The position numbers and the translations under genes were made by a program. Below are positions 9,326 through 16,421 of a stretch of DNA of 33,256 nt, piece by piece. Under the pieces are notes generated by a model. That model was given only the letters and a program-made list of their open reading frames with translations. It was not told where the DNA came from and searched no databases. The stretch is from a virus, in the IMG/VR virus record IMGVR_UViG_3300031215_000039, positions 1 to 33,256 of that record; one strand, 5' to 3'. How positions within the stretch are numbered: position 1 is the first letter of the stretch; every line of letters begins with the position of its first letter.

Positions 9326-9577
9326 TTAGGCGAAGGCGTCGATTGCCGCGATGGTCACGACACCGGCACCGCTGATGGCCGAGACGTGTGCATCGAAGTC
9401 GGCGTCCGAGGCGTGGATCACGATGCGGTCGCCCACGGTCAAAAGCGCCGCTGCGCTGTTGAAATAGCCCGTGCCCTTGACGGCCGCTTTCGCGTCGGCC
9501 CCGGCGTTGTAGCTGAAAATCTTGATGCCACCGCCGGAGCCACTGTGGTTCTCCAGTCCTTGCAGGTTGAAAGCCAT
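9326..9577 (-). CDS. Small head-decoration-like protein
   Basis: 83 aa, beginning MAFNLQGL, then a Gly-rich turn (SGSGGG) and alternating beta strands (GIKIFSYNAG, DRIVIHASD, GVVTIAAID). Small beta-rich proteins of this kind sit directly after the major capsid gene in many podoviruses and are usually annotated as hypothetical or as head decoration/fibre proteins. That role is inferred from position and length. A clear SD (GGAGAAG) precedes the ATG. The 61-bp gap to the capsid gene contains a short GC hairpin (9607-9627) without a T-tract, and a true terminator follows this gene. Confidence 0.7.
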   Translation of the reverse strand: MAFNLQGLENHSGSGGGIKIFSYNAGADAKAAVKGTGYFNSAAALLTVGDRIVIHASDADFDAHVSAISGAGVVTIAAIDAFA

Positions 9578-9638
9578 GTTGCTTCTCCAGGTTCAGTTTC
9601 AGGAGAGGGCGAGCGTCAAGCCCGCCCCCTAGTGGCGC

Positions 9639-10487
9639 TTATGCGCCGTCCTCGTCGCAGGTGATCTCGACCACGCCACCGGCGTCAATCTCAATCGAAC
9701 CGGCCGAGAACAGCATGTTGGCGAGCCAGCTCGTCTTGGTCGGGATGTAGTTGACCTCCATCCGCTGATCCATTCCGATGGCGTGCCCGATGGCCGACTT
9801 CGCATAGGCGAAGGTGGTCCGGTCGCCGCCGGTCAGGTCGAGCCCGCCCTCGGCACGGGTTGCGATCCACTTGAACGACATGCCCAGGAAGCTGGAGATA
9901 TCGCCGTTCACCAAGGCGCGCACCGTGTTGAAGTCCGCGCTCGTCGCCTCGGTTTCCCCGAGGAGCCCTTCGCGGCCGACGTAGGAGCCCACATAGGTGA
10001 TATCCTCGTCCTCACCCACGCCGCCGTCGCCCAAGAGGCGAGACGCGCGACGGAGCTTGTCCACGTTCAGGTTGGTGTTCGCCCCGCCGATGGAGCTGGC
10101 CACGGTCAGGGTCGTTGCGGTCGCTTCGAGCGCGTCGATGATAAGCTGGTCCTCGCGGCGGCTGATCGCCTTGGCGATGGAACTGGCCAGCTCCTCGCGC
10201 TCGGAGATGTTGGTTTTCGCATCATCGAACACGTCGGTGTATTCGGCAGCGTTCCAATCTTCGAGCGTGGCCGTCGCGTTGGTGTGCGCCAGGTTCATCG
10301 GCACAACGTCGGTCTGCTTGACGCGACGGGTTGCCAGGCCAGCGGCCAGTTTCGGGAAGCGGTGGGTCGAACCCACAACGCCAGTTTTCACGCGCGTGGT
10401 GTCGCGCAGCTTGCCCATATCCTGATAGGCGTGCTTCACATCAGCGTCGAAGCTGGCGATTGCTGCGGTGGAGAGAGAGGTGGACAT
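9639..10487 (-). CDS. Major capsid protein
   Basis: 282 aa. It is a Ser/Thr/Ala-rich protein with the central pattern KQTDVVPMNLAHTNATATLEDW ... EYTDVFDDAK ... SEREELASSIAKAISRREDQLIIDAL, followed by a beta-rich C-terminal half ending in an acidic tail. This is typical of HK97-fold major capsid proteins of short-tailed phages, here without a long N-terminal delta domain, consistent with a separate scaffold gene upstream. SD: AAGGAG, 7 bases before the ATG. It has its own candidate promoter and is insulated from the scaffold gene by a terminator, which would allow the high, independent expression expected for the most abundant virion protein. Confidence 0.9.
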   Translation of the reverse strand: MSTSLSTAAIASFDADVKHAYQDMGKLRDTTRVKTGVVGSTHRFPKLAAGLATRRVKQTDVVPMNLAHTNATATLEDWNAAEYTDVFDDAKTNISEREELASSIAKAISRREDQLIIDALEATATTLTVASSIGGANTNLNVDKLRRASRLLGDGGVGEDEDITYVGSYVGREGLLGETEATSADFNTVRALVNGDISSFLGMSFKWIATRAEGGLDLTGGDRTTFAYAKSAIGHAIGMDQRMEVNYIPTKTSWLANMLFSAGSIEIDAGGVVEITCDEDGA

Positions 10488-10595
10488 TGCGTCACTCCTT
10501 CAAGGTTTCAATCGGGGGAGATCGAGGGCCTTGAGGGTCACGGGCCTGTCGCAAAAGCCGGGTGCCGTTCCTCGCGGGTCTGCATCTTGTGGTGC

Positions 10596-10624
10596 AATAT
10601 GCCACCAGAGGGATGATCTGGCAA
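10596..10624 (-). promoter_or_regulatory. Candidate sigma70-type promoter for the capsid gene
   Basis: Minus strand: -35 TTGCCA (10624-10619), 17-bp spacer, -10 CATATT (10601-10596). It lies just downstream of the scaffold-gene terminator and about 110 bp upstream of the capsid ATG. The match is 5/6 and 4/6 to consensus. Confidence 0.5.
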
Positions 10625-10632
10625 GCGCGCAT

Positions 10633-10670
10633 AAAAAAACGCCCCGGCGGGAGGAGGTTGCCGGGGCGTT
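10633..10670 (-). terminator. Strong intrinsic terminator after scaffold gene
   Basis: A perfect 11-bp stem, AACGCCCCGGC / GCCGGGGCGTT (10638-10670), is followed on the minus strand by seven T (complement of 10633-10639). It sits between scaffold and capsid genes. Confidence 0.88.
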
Positions 10671-10711
10671 TAGGTGAGGGAGGTTTCATACAGAGCTTGC
10701 GCCCTGTGATC

Positions 10712-11725
10712 CTATAGCACACCAGACTTGATCGAGCCAGTGGCTTGCGGCGAGTTGCCAAACGCCTTCTGCATCAGGTGTTGAGCTTCTGCCATTGCTC
10801 CGTCCTTTTCAGAACCGGCTGGCATCCGGCTTGCGGCCGCGTGTTTGGCGTATGCCTCTTGCGGCGTCACCGATCCATCCGCACCGTCGGCCATCGGGAT
10901 CGGCTTCTCGCCCATCTCGCCGGTCAGGATGCGGTGGAAGATGCGAGCCGCCCGGCCGGTGCCGACCATTTGGGAGAACTCGGCCATGTCCTGCTCGTCT
11001 TTCAGCACGCCGCGCTGGGCCAGCTTCTCGGCATAGGTGCCGATGGTGTTGACGATGGTGCTGGCTTCCTTCTGGCCGACCTCCTCGACCAGCGACTGCA
11101 TCTCTTGCTCGCCGCTGATCTTCTGCGCCTCCTCGTTCGAGACGCCAATCGGCATCCCGCTTTCCGCGATCCCGCCCAGGCCCTCGCGCATGAGCTGGGT
11201 GAACGCCTTGTCGGGGATACCGAGCTTGTGCGCCGCCTTGCGGAACGCATCGACATAGGGCTTCGAGGCTTCGCTGTTCAGCTCGTCCGCGATCTTGTCG
11301 TCGTCGCCCTCGGGATCGAACTTGTAGCCGTCGGGATCGTCGGGCACCGCGCCCTCCAGCTTGCCCTCGCCCTTGCCCTTCTGGGACAGCTCGCGCCGCG
11401 CGCCCTGGTAAGCCTTGGTCAGCTTCGCCAGCGTCTCGTCAGCCGACAAACCCACCAGATGATCCGGCAGCTCCATGCCCTCGGGCAGCTTCCAGGCTTC
11501 GCCCTCGCCTTCACCTTCCTTGCCGCCGGTCTTTTGCTTGGTGGCGAAGTCCAGGATCGAGGAGCCGCCCTGTTCCGATCCATCTCCTTCGCCATCTCCA
11601 CCTTCGCCGCCAGATCCTTCGCCCTGGTCGCCGCTGTCACCGTCTCCGTCGCCTTCGCCCGAACCACTCTTGCCTTCATCGGCTGGGCTCCAAACGGGGG
11701 CGTGATACTGCCAGAATTTCCACAT
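10712..11725 (-). CDS. Capsid scaffolding protein
   Basis: 337 aa. The first ~60 residues after MWKFWQYHAP are an extremely acidic Gly/Asp/Glu/Ser linker. A short ordered patch follows (WKLPEGMELPDHLVG, ~78-92), then a largely helical body rich in Lys/Glu/Ala. Position between portal and capsid, acidic low-complexity composition and helical prediction all fit a T7 gp9-like scaffold, which guides procapsid assembly and then leaves. Similar layouts are seen in many podovirus scaffolds. SD AAGGAG lies ~10 bases before the ATG. It is followed by a strong terminator, so scaffold and capsid are separate transcription units here. Confidence 0.85.
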   Translation of the reverse strand: MWKFWQYHAPVWSPADEGKSGSGEGDGDGDSGDQGEGSGGEGGDGEGDGSEQGGSSILDFATKQKTGGKEGEGEGEAWKLPEGMELPDHLVGLSADETLAKLTKAYQGARRELSQKGKGEGKLEGAVPDDPDGYKFDPEGDDDKIADELNSEASKPYVDAFRKAAHKLGIPDKAFTQLMREGLGGIAESGMPIGVSNEEAQKISGEQEMQSLVEEVGQKEASTIVNTIGTYAEKLAQRGVLKDEQDMAEFSQMVGTGRAARIFHRILTGEMGEKPIPMADGADGSVTPQEAYAKHAAASRMPAGSEKDGAMAEAQHLMQKAFGNSPQATGSIKSGVL

Positions 11726-11765
11726 GCACGTCGTCTCCTTGTTCGCTGGGGTGTGGGTTTTCGTG

Positions 11766-12119
11766 TCAGCCCGCGAGGAGCTGGTTCACCTGGTCGCCTA
11801 CTTCGATTTTGGCTTCTCGCAGTCGGGTGACGGCGGGCCATTCTCCGGTGCGGTTGCCGTCCTCGTCAGCGACGAACGCCTGCATGTCCAGCTCTTTGAT
11901 CGCGGCGTCGATCTCCTCGTTGAGCTTGGTGATCGCCCGTTCGATCCGGCGGCGCGAGCCACGGTTCACCTTGGAGCGCTTCACCTCGCCCTCGATCAGT
12001 GCGGGCTGGCTGGCTTTCGCTTCCGCGATCTTTGCCTCCAGGTCTGCCACGGTTTCGTTGCTGTCCAGCTCGATCCCAAGGCCCTTGGCCTCCTCGATCA
12101 GATCATCCTTCTTGGCCAT
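11766..12119 (-). CDS. Small HeH/SAP-like head-region protein
   Basis: 117 aa from the ATG at 12119, the only in-frame start with a well-spaced SD (AAGGAG, 6 bases). Residues ~1-33 (KKDDLIEEAKGLGIELDS then TVADLEAKIAE) match the helix-extended-loop-helix (HeH/LEM/SAP-like) pattern seen at the start of many small phage proteins encoded among head genes; such motifs often bind nucleic acid. The rest is a charged coiled-coil-like helix (RRRIERAITKLNEEIDAAI) and a short C-terminal domain. Function unknown. It overlaps the Bbp19-like gene upstream by 17 bp. Confidence 0.75.
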   Translation of the reverse strand: MAKKDDLIEEAKGLGIELDSNETVADLEAKIAEAKASQPALIEGEVKRSKVNRGSRRRIERAITKLNEEIDAAIKELDMQAFVADEDGNRTGEWPAVTRLREAKIEVGDQVNQLLAG

Positions 12120-12426
12120 TGCCATCTCCTTCTTGCGCCAGGGTGATGTTGTGAACGATATCGAACACGACTTGCGCCATGCCCTCACGGTAGAACGCTG
12201 CCTCGGCCCCCTGGCCCGGCACGCAGCGCGTCAAGTTGACGTAGCGGTTATACATATCAGCCAGAACCTCGCGCCCGGCAGGCGTCGAGAACACCACCGC
12301 GTAAAGCTCGGGATCGAGTCCCTGCTTGACGGGTGCCTGTGCCTCTGTGCGACGCATGAGATCGCGCCAAGCGTCACTGTCCGCGTTCTGGAACAGGGCA
12401 TCGAGCCCGGTGCTATCGTCTGCCAT
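12103..12426 (-). CDS. Bbp19-like small phage protein
   Basis: 107 aa. The segment AVVFSTPAGREVLADMYNRYVN, followed by FYREGMAQVVFDIVHNI, matches the pattern I associate with the Bbp19-like family of short phage proteins: F-x-T/S-x-x-G-x-x-VL-x-x-L/M, then REG and an amphipathic helix. They usually lie next to the portal gene, as here. The function is not known; a role in head completion or packaging is only positional inference. It overlaps the portal gene end (12413-12426) and the downstream HeH-like gene start. Confidence 0.72.
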   Translation of the reverse strand: MADDSTGLDALFQNADSDAWRDLMRRTEAQAPVKQGLDPELYAVVFSTPAGREVLADMYNRYVNLTRCVPGQGAEAAFYREGMAQVVFDIVHNITLAQEGDGNGQEG

Positions 12427-14035
12427 TCTGCTGTGCCTCCTGGGCTTCGACGGCCGCTGCCGCCACGTTGGGATCGGCCCCTTGCTGCGCCGCGCCTTGC
12501 ACCGCTGCTGCCTTCTTGAGCTGCGCCTTCTGTTCCTCGGTCGTGCGCAGGTCCATCGGCACGTTCATCAGATCGCCCAGGCGCGGCGTGACTTTCTCCA
12601 GGTCCATCTCGAACGCCATGAGCTGATCGCCGCCGATGGCTTTCAGCATTTCCATGAAGCGCACAATGTTCTCGACTTCCTGCATGGCCTCGCCCCGCGC
12701 GAGCGGGCTTGTCATGCGCACCTCGATCAGAAACTGGTCGATCTGGAGCCCCTGCGTCGGCAGGATTTGCTTGCTTTCCAGGATATCCACGACGCGCTGC
12801 ACGGATGGGATCACGAACTCCGCATAGAGACGGCCCAGACCACCAGCTTGATCTGCCACCAGCTCGCGGGCACGCTGCACGAACTCGGTCGCGGTGCGGA
12901 TCGGGCCAGCCTCGGGCGGCAGGCTGTTGTCACCGATCACCTTGCGAATGTTCATGTGGAGCGTGTCCAGCACCAGCTCGCCAAAGTCGATCCGCTGGGG
13001 ATTGTCGAGGCGCTGGAGGCTGGGACCGTCCGGCCCGCCGTTGCGGCGCACCTTGATGATCGAATAGGGTTTGATCGAGATCGGCCCGTTCAGCCCGTTC
13101 TCGGTCGCGGTGTAGACGCCAGCCACGGCCACGGCCACGGCACGCAAGGTCAGCTCCACGATCTTGTTAGCGGTGCGGATATCGGGCAACGCGAACAGCA
13201 CCGGACCCCGCCCACGGTTTTCGCCCGGCAGCTTGGAGTATCGCGGCGTCACGAAAGGCGATGTGCGGCTCTGGCGTTCGACCAGGCGAGCCTTGTCAGC
13301 GCCCTTCTGCCAGAACACCTCGTAGCGGAACGGCCGCTCCTTCTCGTCATAGTCGCGGTAGACCACCGAGGCGAGCTTGACCATGCCGGGCGTCGGCTTC
13401 TCGGCCTCCTCTTCCAGCTTCTCGGGCAATGTTGCGTCTGGCCACTCGGCCATGATCGCATCAGCGCGGATTTCGTGCCAGAAGAACCAGCGATCCAGCC
13501 GCCCGTTCGGCCCCTCGTAGGCGTAGAAGTGCGAGAGAGGCATGGCTTGGAAGATCACCGGCTCGCCCAGGAAGTCCTCGTTCGGCATCACCTTCATGCC
13601 GCCCTGGCCATAGTGCCAGTCGATGTATGTCTCATTGGAGGCGGTCGGAAAGCCTGGCCCGTTAAACACGGCCTGCACGATGTTGGTGACGGCCTCCAGC
13701 TCTGCCTTGGCCTCGTCTTTCGCCTTGCCCACGGCCTCCTTGAAAGCCTCGTCCGGCATCTGTTTTGCAGCCGGTCCCAGGCCAATCTCAAACCAGTCCT
13801 GAAATTGTGGGGTGAAGTCCGAGGAGAGACGGTTGGCGGCTCGGATCACCGACACCTGGGGCGTGCTGTCCCAGTTGTAAGCGGCCTTGTTCTGGCCCTC
13901 TTTGCGCTTGGTGAAATTCTCGCGGTCAGGGAACGTCAGCTCCATCGCTTCGCGGTAAATCTCGTCCGAGGCTTCCTTGTCGCGCTTTGCGGCAAGGATC
14001 GCCTTCCACGCCTTGTCGATGGGCCACTGCGCCAC
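12413..14035 (-). CDS. Portal / head-to-tail connector protein (T7 gp8-like)
   Basis: 540 aa, standard length for T7-type connectors (~510-550). Characteristic features are the N-terminal helix with YREAMELTFPDRENF, then WDSTPQVSVIRAANRLSSDFTPQFQDWFEIGLGP, the central FHAYEG-like segment (LSHFYAYEGPNGRLDRWFF), and the long C-terminal helices with RTATEFVQRARELVADQ. Twelve copies form the ring through which DNA enters and leaves and to which the tail tubular adaptor binds. The start codon is GTG at 14035, with SD GGAGG six bases upstream; no ATG fits. The C-terminus is Ala/Gln-rich. Confidence 0.94.
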   Translation of the reverse strand: MAQWPIDKAWKAILAAKRDKEASDEIYREAMELTFPDRENFTKRKEGQNKAAYNWDSTPQVSVIRAANRLSSDFTPQFQDWFEIGLGPAAKQMPDEAFKEAVGKAKDEAKAELEAVTNIVQAVFNGPGFPTASNETYIDWHYGQGGMKVMPNEDFLGEPVIFQAMPLSHFYAYEGPNGRLDRWFFWHEIRADAIMAEWPDATLPEKLEEEAEKPTPGMVKLASVVYRDYDEKERPFRYEVFWQKGADKARLVERQSRTSPFVTPRYSKLPGENRGRGPVLFALPDIRTANKIVELTLRAVAVAVAGVYTATENGLNGPISIKPYSIIKVRRNGGPDGPSLQRLDNPQRIDFGELVLDTLHMNIRKVIGDNSLPPEAGPIRTATEFVQRARELVADQAGGLGRLYAEFVIPSVQRVVDILESKQILPTQGLQIDQFLIEVRMTSPLARGEAMQEVENIVRFMEMLKAIGGDQLMAFEMDLEKVTPRLGDLMNVPMDLRTTEEQKAQLKKAAAVQGAAQQGADPNVAAAAVEAQEAQQNGRR

Positions 14036-14037
14036 GA

Positions 14038-14253
14038 TCAGCCTCCGAGCGTTTTTTTAAGGTGGTCTGACAGGTTGCCGATCAGCATGTCCCGACCCCG
14101 AGTGCTCGCGCCGCCACCGCCGCCACGTTCGGCACGCTGCTGCGAGCGGTTGGCCTCCTCGTTCGAGGTTTGCCGCTCGCGCCGTGCCTGCGCTGCCTGC
14201 TTCTTCGCTTCCTCTTGTGCGCCGTTGTCGCCGCCCCCGAAAATTCCGCCCAT
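14038..14253 (-). CDS. 71-aa Gly-rich conserved protein preceding portal
   Basis: The start at 14253 is supported by the TGATG one-base overlap with the GNAT-like gene and by GGAGG five bases upstream; a longer frame to 14340 exists but has no such support. The protein opens MGGIFGGGDN, is followed by a Lys/Arg/Glu/Gln helix (EEAKKQAAQARRERQ), a poly-Gly hinge, and a short basic C-terminal helix. Short proteins with a Gly-rich opening directly upstream of the portal gene are common in short-tailed phages. Function unknown. Confidence 0.7.
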   Translation of the reverse strand: MGGIFGGGDNGAQEEAKKQAAQARRERQTSNEEANRSQQRAERGGGGGASTRGRDMLIGNLSDHLKKTLGG

Positions 14254-14705
14254 CATCGCCTCCATAGGTATAAGCTCAAGTCGCGCCCCGTCGGGGAAAA
14301 CCCTGTCGCTGGTCCGCAATCTAACCGAAAACCGAACCATTCGGCAAATCTAATCGCTCTTTCGTCGTCAGAGGCCACCCAGGCGCGCAACTCGTCATAG
14401 ACTGCGCCGCTGTCGCGGAAGATCGTGACCAGCCGGAACAGCGGCCGAAGCTCGGCCGAGGATCGGATTGCGGCACCGGGATATGAGACGAACCAGCCGC
14501 GCCGGTTTACGTCGGGCATGATCGCCATGCTGGCCACAAACTCGCCGTGATCGTCCTCCAGCGTCCAGGCCCACTTAGCCGTCGTCGCCACCATCTCGGG
14601 CAAAAACGGTTGAGCCAACGCTTCCGCTTGTTCCTCGGGCCTTAGCCTCTGCAACATCTCTGGCAACGTCCTGTTGCCCGTGATCCCCACCAGGAGCTGT
14701 GCCAT
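14253..14705 (-). CDS. GNAT-like protein (T7 gp13-like internal protein A)
   Basis: 150 aa (T7 gp13: ~138). The core AKWAWTLEDDHGEFVASMAIMPD (~43-65), WFVSYPGAAIRSS (~71-83) and the C-terminal RAIRFAEWFGF (~116-126) reproduce the strand/turn/helix pattern of the GNAT acetyltransferase fold. A canonical acetyl-CoA P-loop (Q/RxxGxG/A) is not evident, so catalysis is doubtful, as for T7 gp13. The ATG at 14705 is the only Met before the conserved core. Codon use after it is strongly G/C at position 3. It overlaps the 3' end of the preceding frame by 131 bp (see finding). Here it sits upstream of the portal rather than between tail and ejection genes as in T7. Confidence 0.72.
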   Translation of the reverse strand: MAQLLVGITGNRTLPEMLQRLRPEEQAEALAQPFLPEMVATTAKWAWTLEDDHGEFVASMAIMPDVNRRGWFVSYPGAAIRSSAELRPLFRLVTIFRDSGAVYDELRAWVASDDERAIRFAEWFGFRLDCGPATGFSPTGRDLSLYLWRR

Positions 14706-15066
14706 ATCCCTGATCCCCTTCCACTCGTCCGGCCCAATCGGCCTTTGCCACGGCACGCGCCGCCGCTCGTTTGTTCCCGCCCTCCTGGGCGCTCGATCCC
14801 TGGAGGTGGTGCGGCTTGAGATCGAGGTGGAACTCCTGAACGTCGATGCGGTGCCAGATACCAGCGAGGATCGGCAGCTTGCCGGACACTGTTCGGATGA
14901 AGGTCGAGCGGCGCATGTGGATGCGGCCCTTGCTGTCGGTCCTGACCACGCCAGAACGCGGCCACACGTCGTCGTCATGCACCATGAAGCTGGGCAACAT
15001 CGCCACGTTGCCTTTGCATGCGCGCATTAGCGACGGGATGGACAGGTCAAGATCGGGTTCGGTCAT
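14575..15066 (-). CDS. Hypothetical protein, 163 aa, long overlap with GNAT-like gene
   Basis: The start ATG at 15066 makes an ATGA overlap with the VRR-NUC gene stop, and the first ~100 residues have normal composition (PSLMRACKGNVAMLPSF, GKLPILAGIWHRIDVQEF). I do not recognise a family. From ~residue 120 the frame overlaps the GNAT-like gene and its codons lose the G/C third-position bias (GTT, GCA, CGA, GGA appear), so the last ~44 residues are suspicious. Either the two genes truly overlap by 131 bp, or a frameshift removed the natural end of this gene. Confidence 0.6.
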   Translation of the reverse strand: MTEPDLDLSIPSLMRACKGNVAMLPSFMVHDDDVWPRSGVVRTDSKGRIHMRRSTFIRTVSGKLPILAGIWHRIDVQEFHLDLKPHHLQGSSAQEGGNKRAAARAVAKADWAGRVEGDQGYGTAPGGDHGQQDVARDVAEAKARGTSGSVGSTVFARDGGDDG

Positions 15067-15482
15067 GTCAGCCCCCATTGTTTCAAAATGGCCTCGGCCT
15101 CGGTCACGGATCTTACCACGGCATAGGGCGCACCAGCTCGCGCCAGATCACGCTGGATATCCTTTTGCGCATCGCTCTGTGGGCTCTTGGCCTTAATCTC
15201 CAGCCCGTAGAACCGGCCCTGCCAGATGATCTCGATATCTGTCCAGCCCGCCTTGGTGCCGAGCTTGCGCGCCTTGGCGATCTGGCGAGCCGCCTCGGGT
15301 CCGGCCATGTCCAGCTCGTTCGGGCTGTGGTGATAAATCGCATCACCCGGCAAGCAGAGATCGAGGAGCTGGAGGATCGCCTTGTGGATCGGCCCCTCGC
15401 GGTCCTGGCGCGGCGCGCTGTGGTCGCCGTCGGCCTTGTAGAACGCCTGGAGCTGGGCGGCTGTCATGCGGTTGCCGGTCAT
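15063..15482 (-). CDS. VRR-NUC family nuclease
   Basis: 139 aa from the ATG at 15482 (ATGA overlap with the upstream gene). It is a stand-alone VRR-NUC domain of the PD-(D/E)xK superfamily: E29 in REGPIHKAIL, GWTD with D82, then LEIKAKS with E95-x-K97, and conserved Gln in SPQSDAQKDIQ. All catalytic positions are intact. Such phage proteins cut branched or flap DNA and are usually found with replication or packaging genes. Here it is in the head-gene operon, a few genes from the terminase, so a role in clearing branched DNA before packaging is a reasonable guess. Confidence 0.92.
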   Translation of the reverse strand: MTGNRMTAAQLQAFYKADGDHSAPRQDREGPIHKAILQLLDLCLPGDAIYHHSPNELDMAGPEAARQIAKARKLGTKAGWTDIEIIWQGRFYGLEIKAKSPQSDAQKDIQRDLARAGAPYAVVRSVTEAEAILKQWGLT

Positions 15483-15676
15483 AGCTTGTTCCTCGCCCAC
15501 TTGAGCGCATTGGCCAGACGGTCGCGTATGTCCTGGGTTGCGCTCGACTTCGGCCCCTTGCACGGGCATGGAGCAAGCGCGACCAGGAGCCCGTGGATTT
15601 CATCGGCCGGAACGTAGATCACGGCCATGCCGTTCTCGATCTTGACGTGGCCCCGCTTCTCGTCGCGCAGGCTCAT
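15479..15676 (-). CDS. Hypothetical protein, 65 aa
   Basis: The start at 15676 is defined by ATGA overlaps with the genes on both sides (15673-15676 and 15479-15482). A longer in-frame extension is a shadow. The sequence has a charged start (SLRDEKRGHVKIENG), a short hydrophobic strand (MAVIYVPADEIHGLLVAL) and a basic C-terminal helix (DIRDRLANALKWARNKL). A CPC motif (CPCKG) lies near residue 38. No family recognised. Confidence 0.7.
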   Translation of the reverse strand: MSLRDEKRGHVKIENGMAVIYVPADEIHGLLVALAPCPCKGPKSSATQDIRDRLANALKWARNKL

Positions 15677-15825
15677 GCCGACACCGCCGCGAAACATTGC
15701 ACCGCCACCCCGAGGAGCCCGGCGAAGTAATCCGCTGCCTCGGCACACTCCAGCGGCGTGGGATACGCTCCCAGCTCGGGCAGGCCCGGCATCATCGCAA
15801 TGGCCCTCCAGATTGCCTCGCTCAT
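15673..15825 (-). CDS. Hypothetical protein, 50 aa
   Basis: The start at 15825 gives ATGA overlap with the upstream gene and the stop overlaps the next start in the same way. The sequence (SEAIWRAIAMMPGLPELGA, then ADYFAGLLGVAVQCF) is hydrophobic at its C-terminus and may be a short membrane-associated peptide. No family recognised. Its reality rests on the regular 4-bp overlaps. Confidence 0.6.
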   Translation of the reverse strand: MSEAIWRAIAMMPGLPELGAYPTPLECAEAADYFAGLLGVAVQCFAAVSA

Positions 15826-16022
15826 TCTTTCCCCTCCGCTCTGCGCATCCGGCGAATTGCCCGGTGCATGATCTTGGTCCGCTCGCGCTGATCCCATTCG
15901 AGGCTCGCTTTTCTTCGCTCGATCCGCGTGTCCAGAACGATAAGCCTTTGTGCTTCCTCGGCTTTCGTGAAACGCCGCCAGGGCGCATCAACCGTTCCCC
16001 GCTGCACATCTTCCTCGGCCAT
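15822..16022 (-). CDS. Hypothetical basic helical protein, 66 aa
   Basis: First gene of the minus-strand run below the moron cassette. It is strongly charged and helical (RLIVLDTRIERRKASLEWDQRERTKIMHR, ending RRMRRAEGKE), with a possible DNA- or RNA-binding surface. The ATG at 16022 follows AAGGGA and a candidate minus-strand promoter at 16052-16081. No family recognised. Confidence 0.65.
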   Translation of the reverse strand: MAEEDVQRGTVDAPWRRFTKAEEAQRLIVLDTRIERRKASLEWDQRERTKIMHRAIRRMRRAEGKE

Positions 16023-16051
16023 CGGCGCAATTCCCTTGCTTTACTCGGAAC

Positions 16052-16081
16052 TGCATACACCTTGACAAGCTGCACGGTCAA
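16052..16081 (-). promoter_or_regulatory. Candidate minus-strand promoter, overlapping the moron promoter
   Basis: -35 TTGACC (16081-16076), 18-bp spacer, -10 TATGCA (16057-16052), about 30 bp upstream of the ATG at 16022. It would restart transcription of the head genes below the cassette terminator. Confidence 0.45.
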
Positions 16082-16091
16082 CCTGTAACGT
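16062..16091 (+). promoter_or_regulatory. Candidate plus-strand promoter of the moron cassette
   Basis: CTTGACA with -35 TTGACA (16062-16067), 18-bp spacer and a weak -10 TAACGT (16086-16091), about 45 bp before the ATG at 16137. The -35 is perfect and the preceding C fits the CTTGAC preference of alphaproteobacterial promoters. It interlocks with the minus-strand promoter, the two -35 boxes forming a TTGAC/GTCAA dyad. Confidence 0.55.
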
Positions 16092-16136
16092 ATGCCTTGC
16101 GCAATGTGCGCCACACCCCATCGAAAGGAAATCACT

Positions 16137-16421
16137 ATGATAGGCAAAAAGTGTATCATCCGCTGCTATGCAAGCGGCGTCCATTACGGAACCGTTACCG
16201 CACAAGATGGTCGTCAAGTCACACTAATAGACAGCCGCCGCCTATGGCGTTGGCACACCGGCGGGAAGGAAAAAGGCGTGAGCCTTAGCACAGTTGCGTT
16301 GACTGGCATCGACGCAGCTCGCAGCAAGGTTGAACCGGCTCTGCCTGAAATTATGCTGCTTGATGTGCTGGAAATCATCCCGGCGAGTAATGTGGCATCT
16401 GAAAGCATTGAGGGTGCATGA
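16137..16421 (+). CDS. DUF6948-like small phage protein
   Basis: 94 aa from the ATG at 16137, preceded by AAAGGAA. The pattern IGKKCIIRCYASGVHYGTV ... GRQVTLIDSRRLWRWHTGG ... LSTVALTGI ... IMLLDVLEIIPAS resembles a beta-rich family I know as DUF6948 (R-x-x-x-AGVH-x-G, then a-R-R-L/I-W-x-W), frequent in tailed phages and of unknown function. The assignment is from memory and not checked. It is on the strand opposite to all neighbours, is less GC-rich than them, and overlaps the following repeat gene by four bases (ATGA), so the two form one operon. Confidence 0.8.
   Translation: MIGKKCIIRCYASGVHYGTVTAQDGRQVTLIDSRRLWRWHTGGKEKGVSLSTVALTGIDAARSKVEPALPEIMLLDVLEIIPASNVASESIEGA

Noticed and set aside
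9607-9627. Terminator after the capsid gene
   Set aside because: A GC hairpin is present but no T-tract follows on the minus strand.
12326-14353. 675-aa plus-strand open frame
   Set aside because: Antisense to the clearly identified portal gene; His/Leu/Arg-rich nonsense composition.
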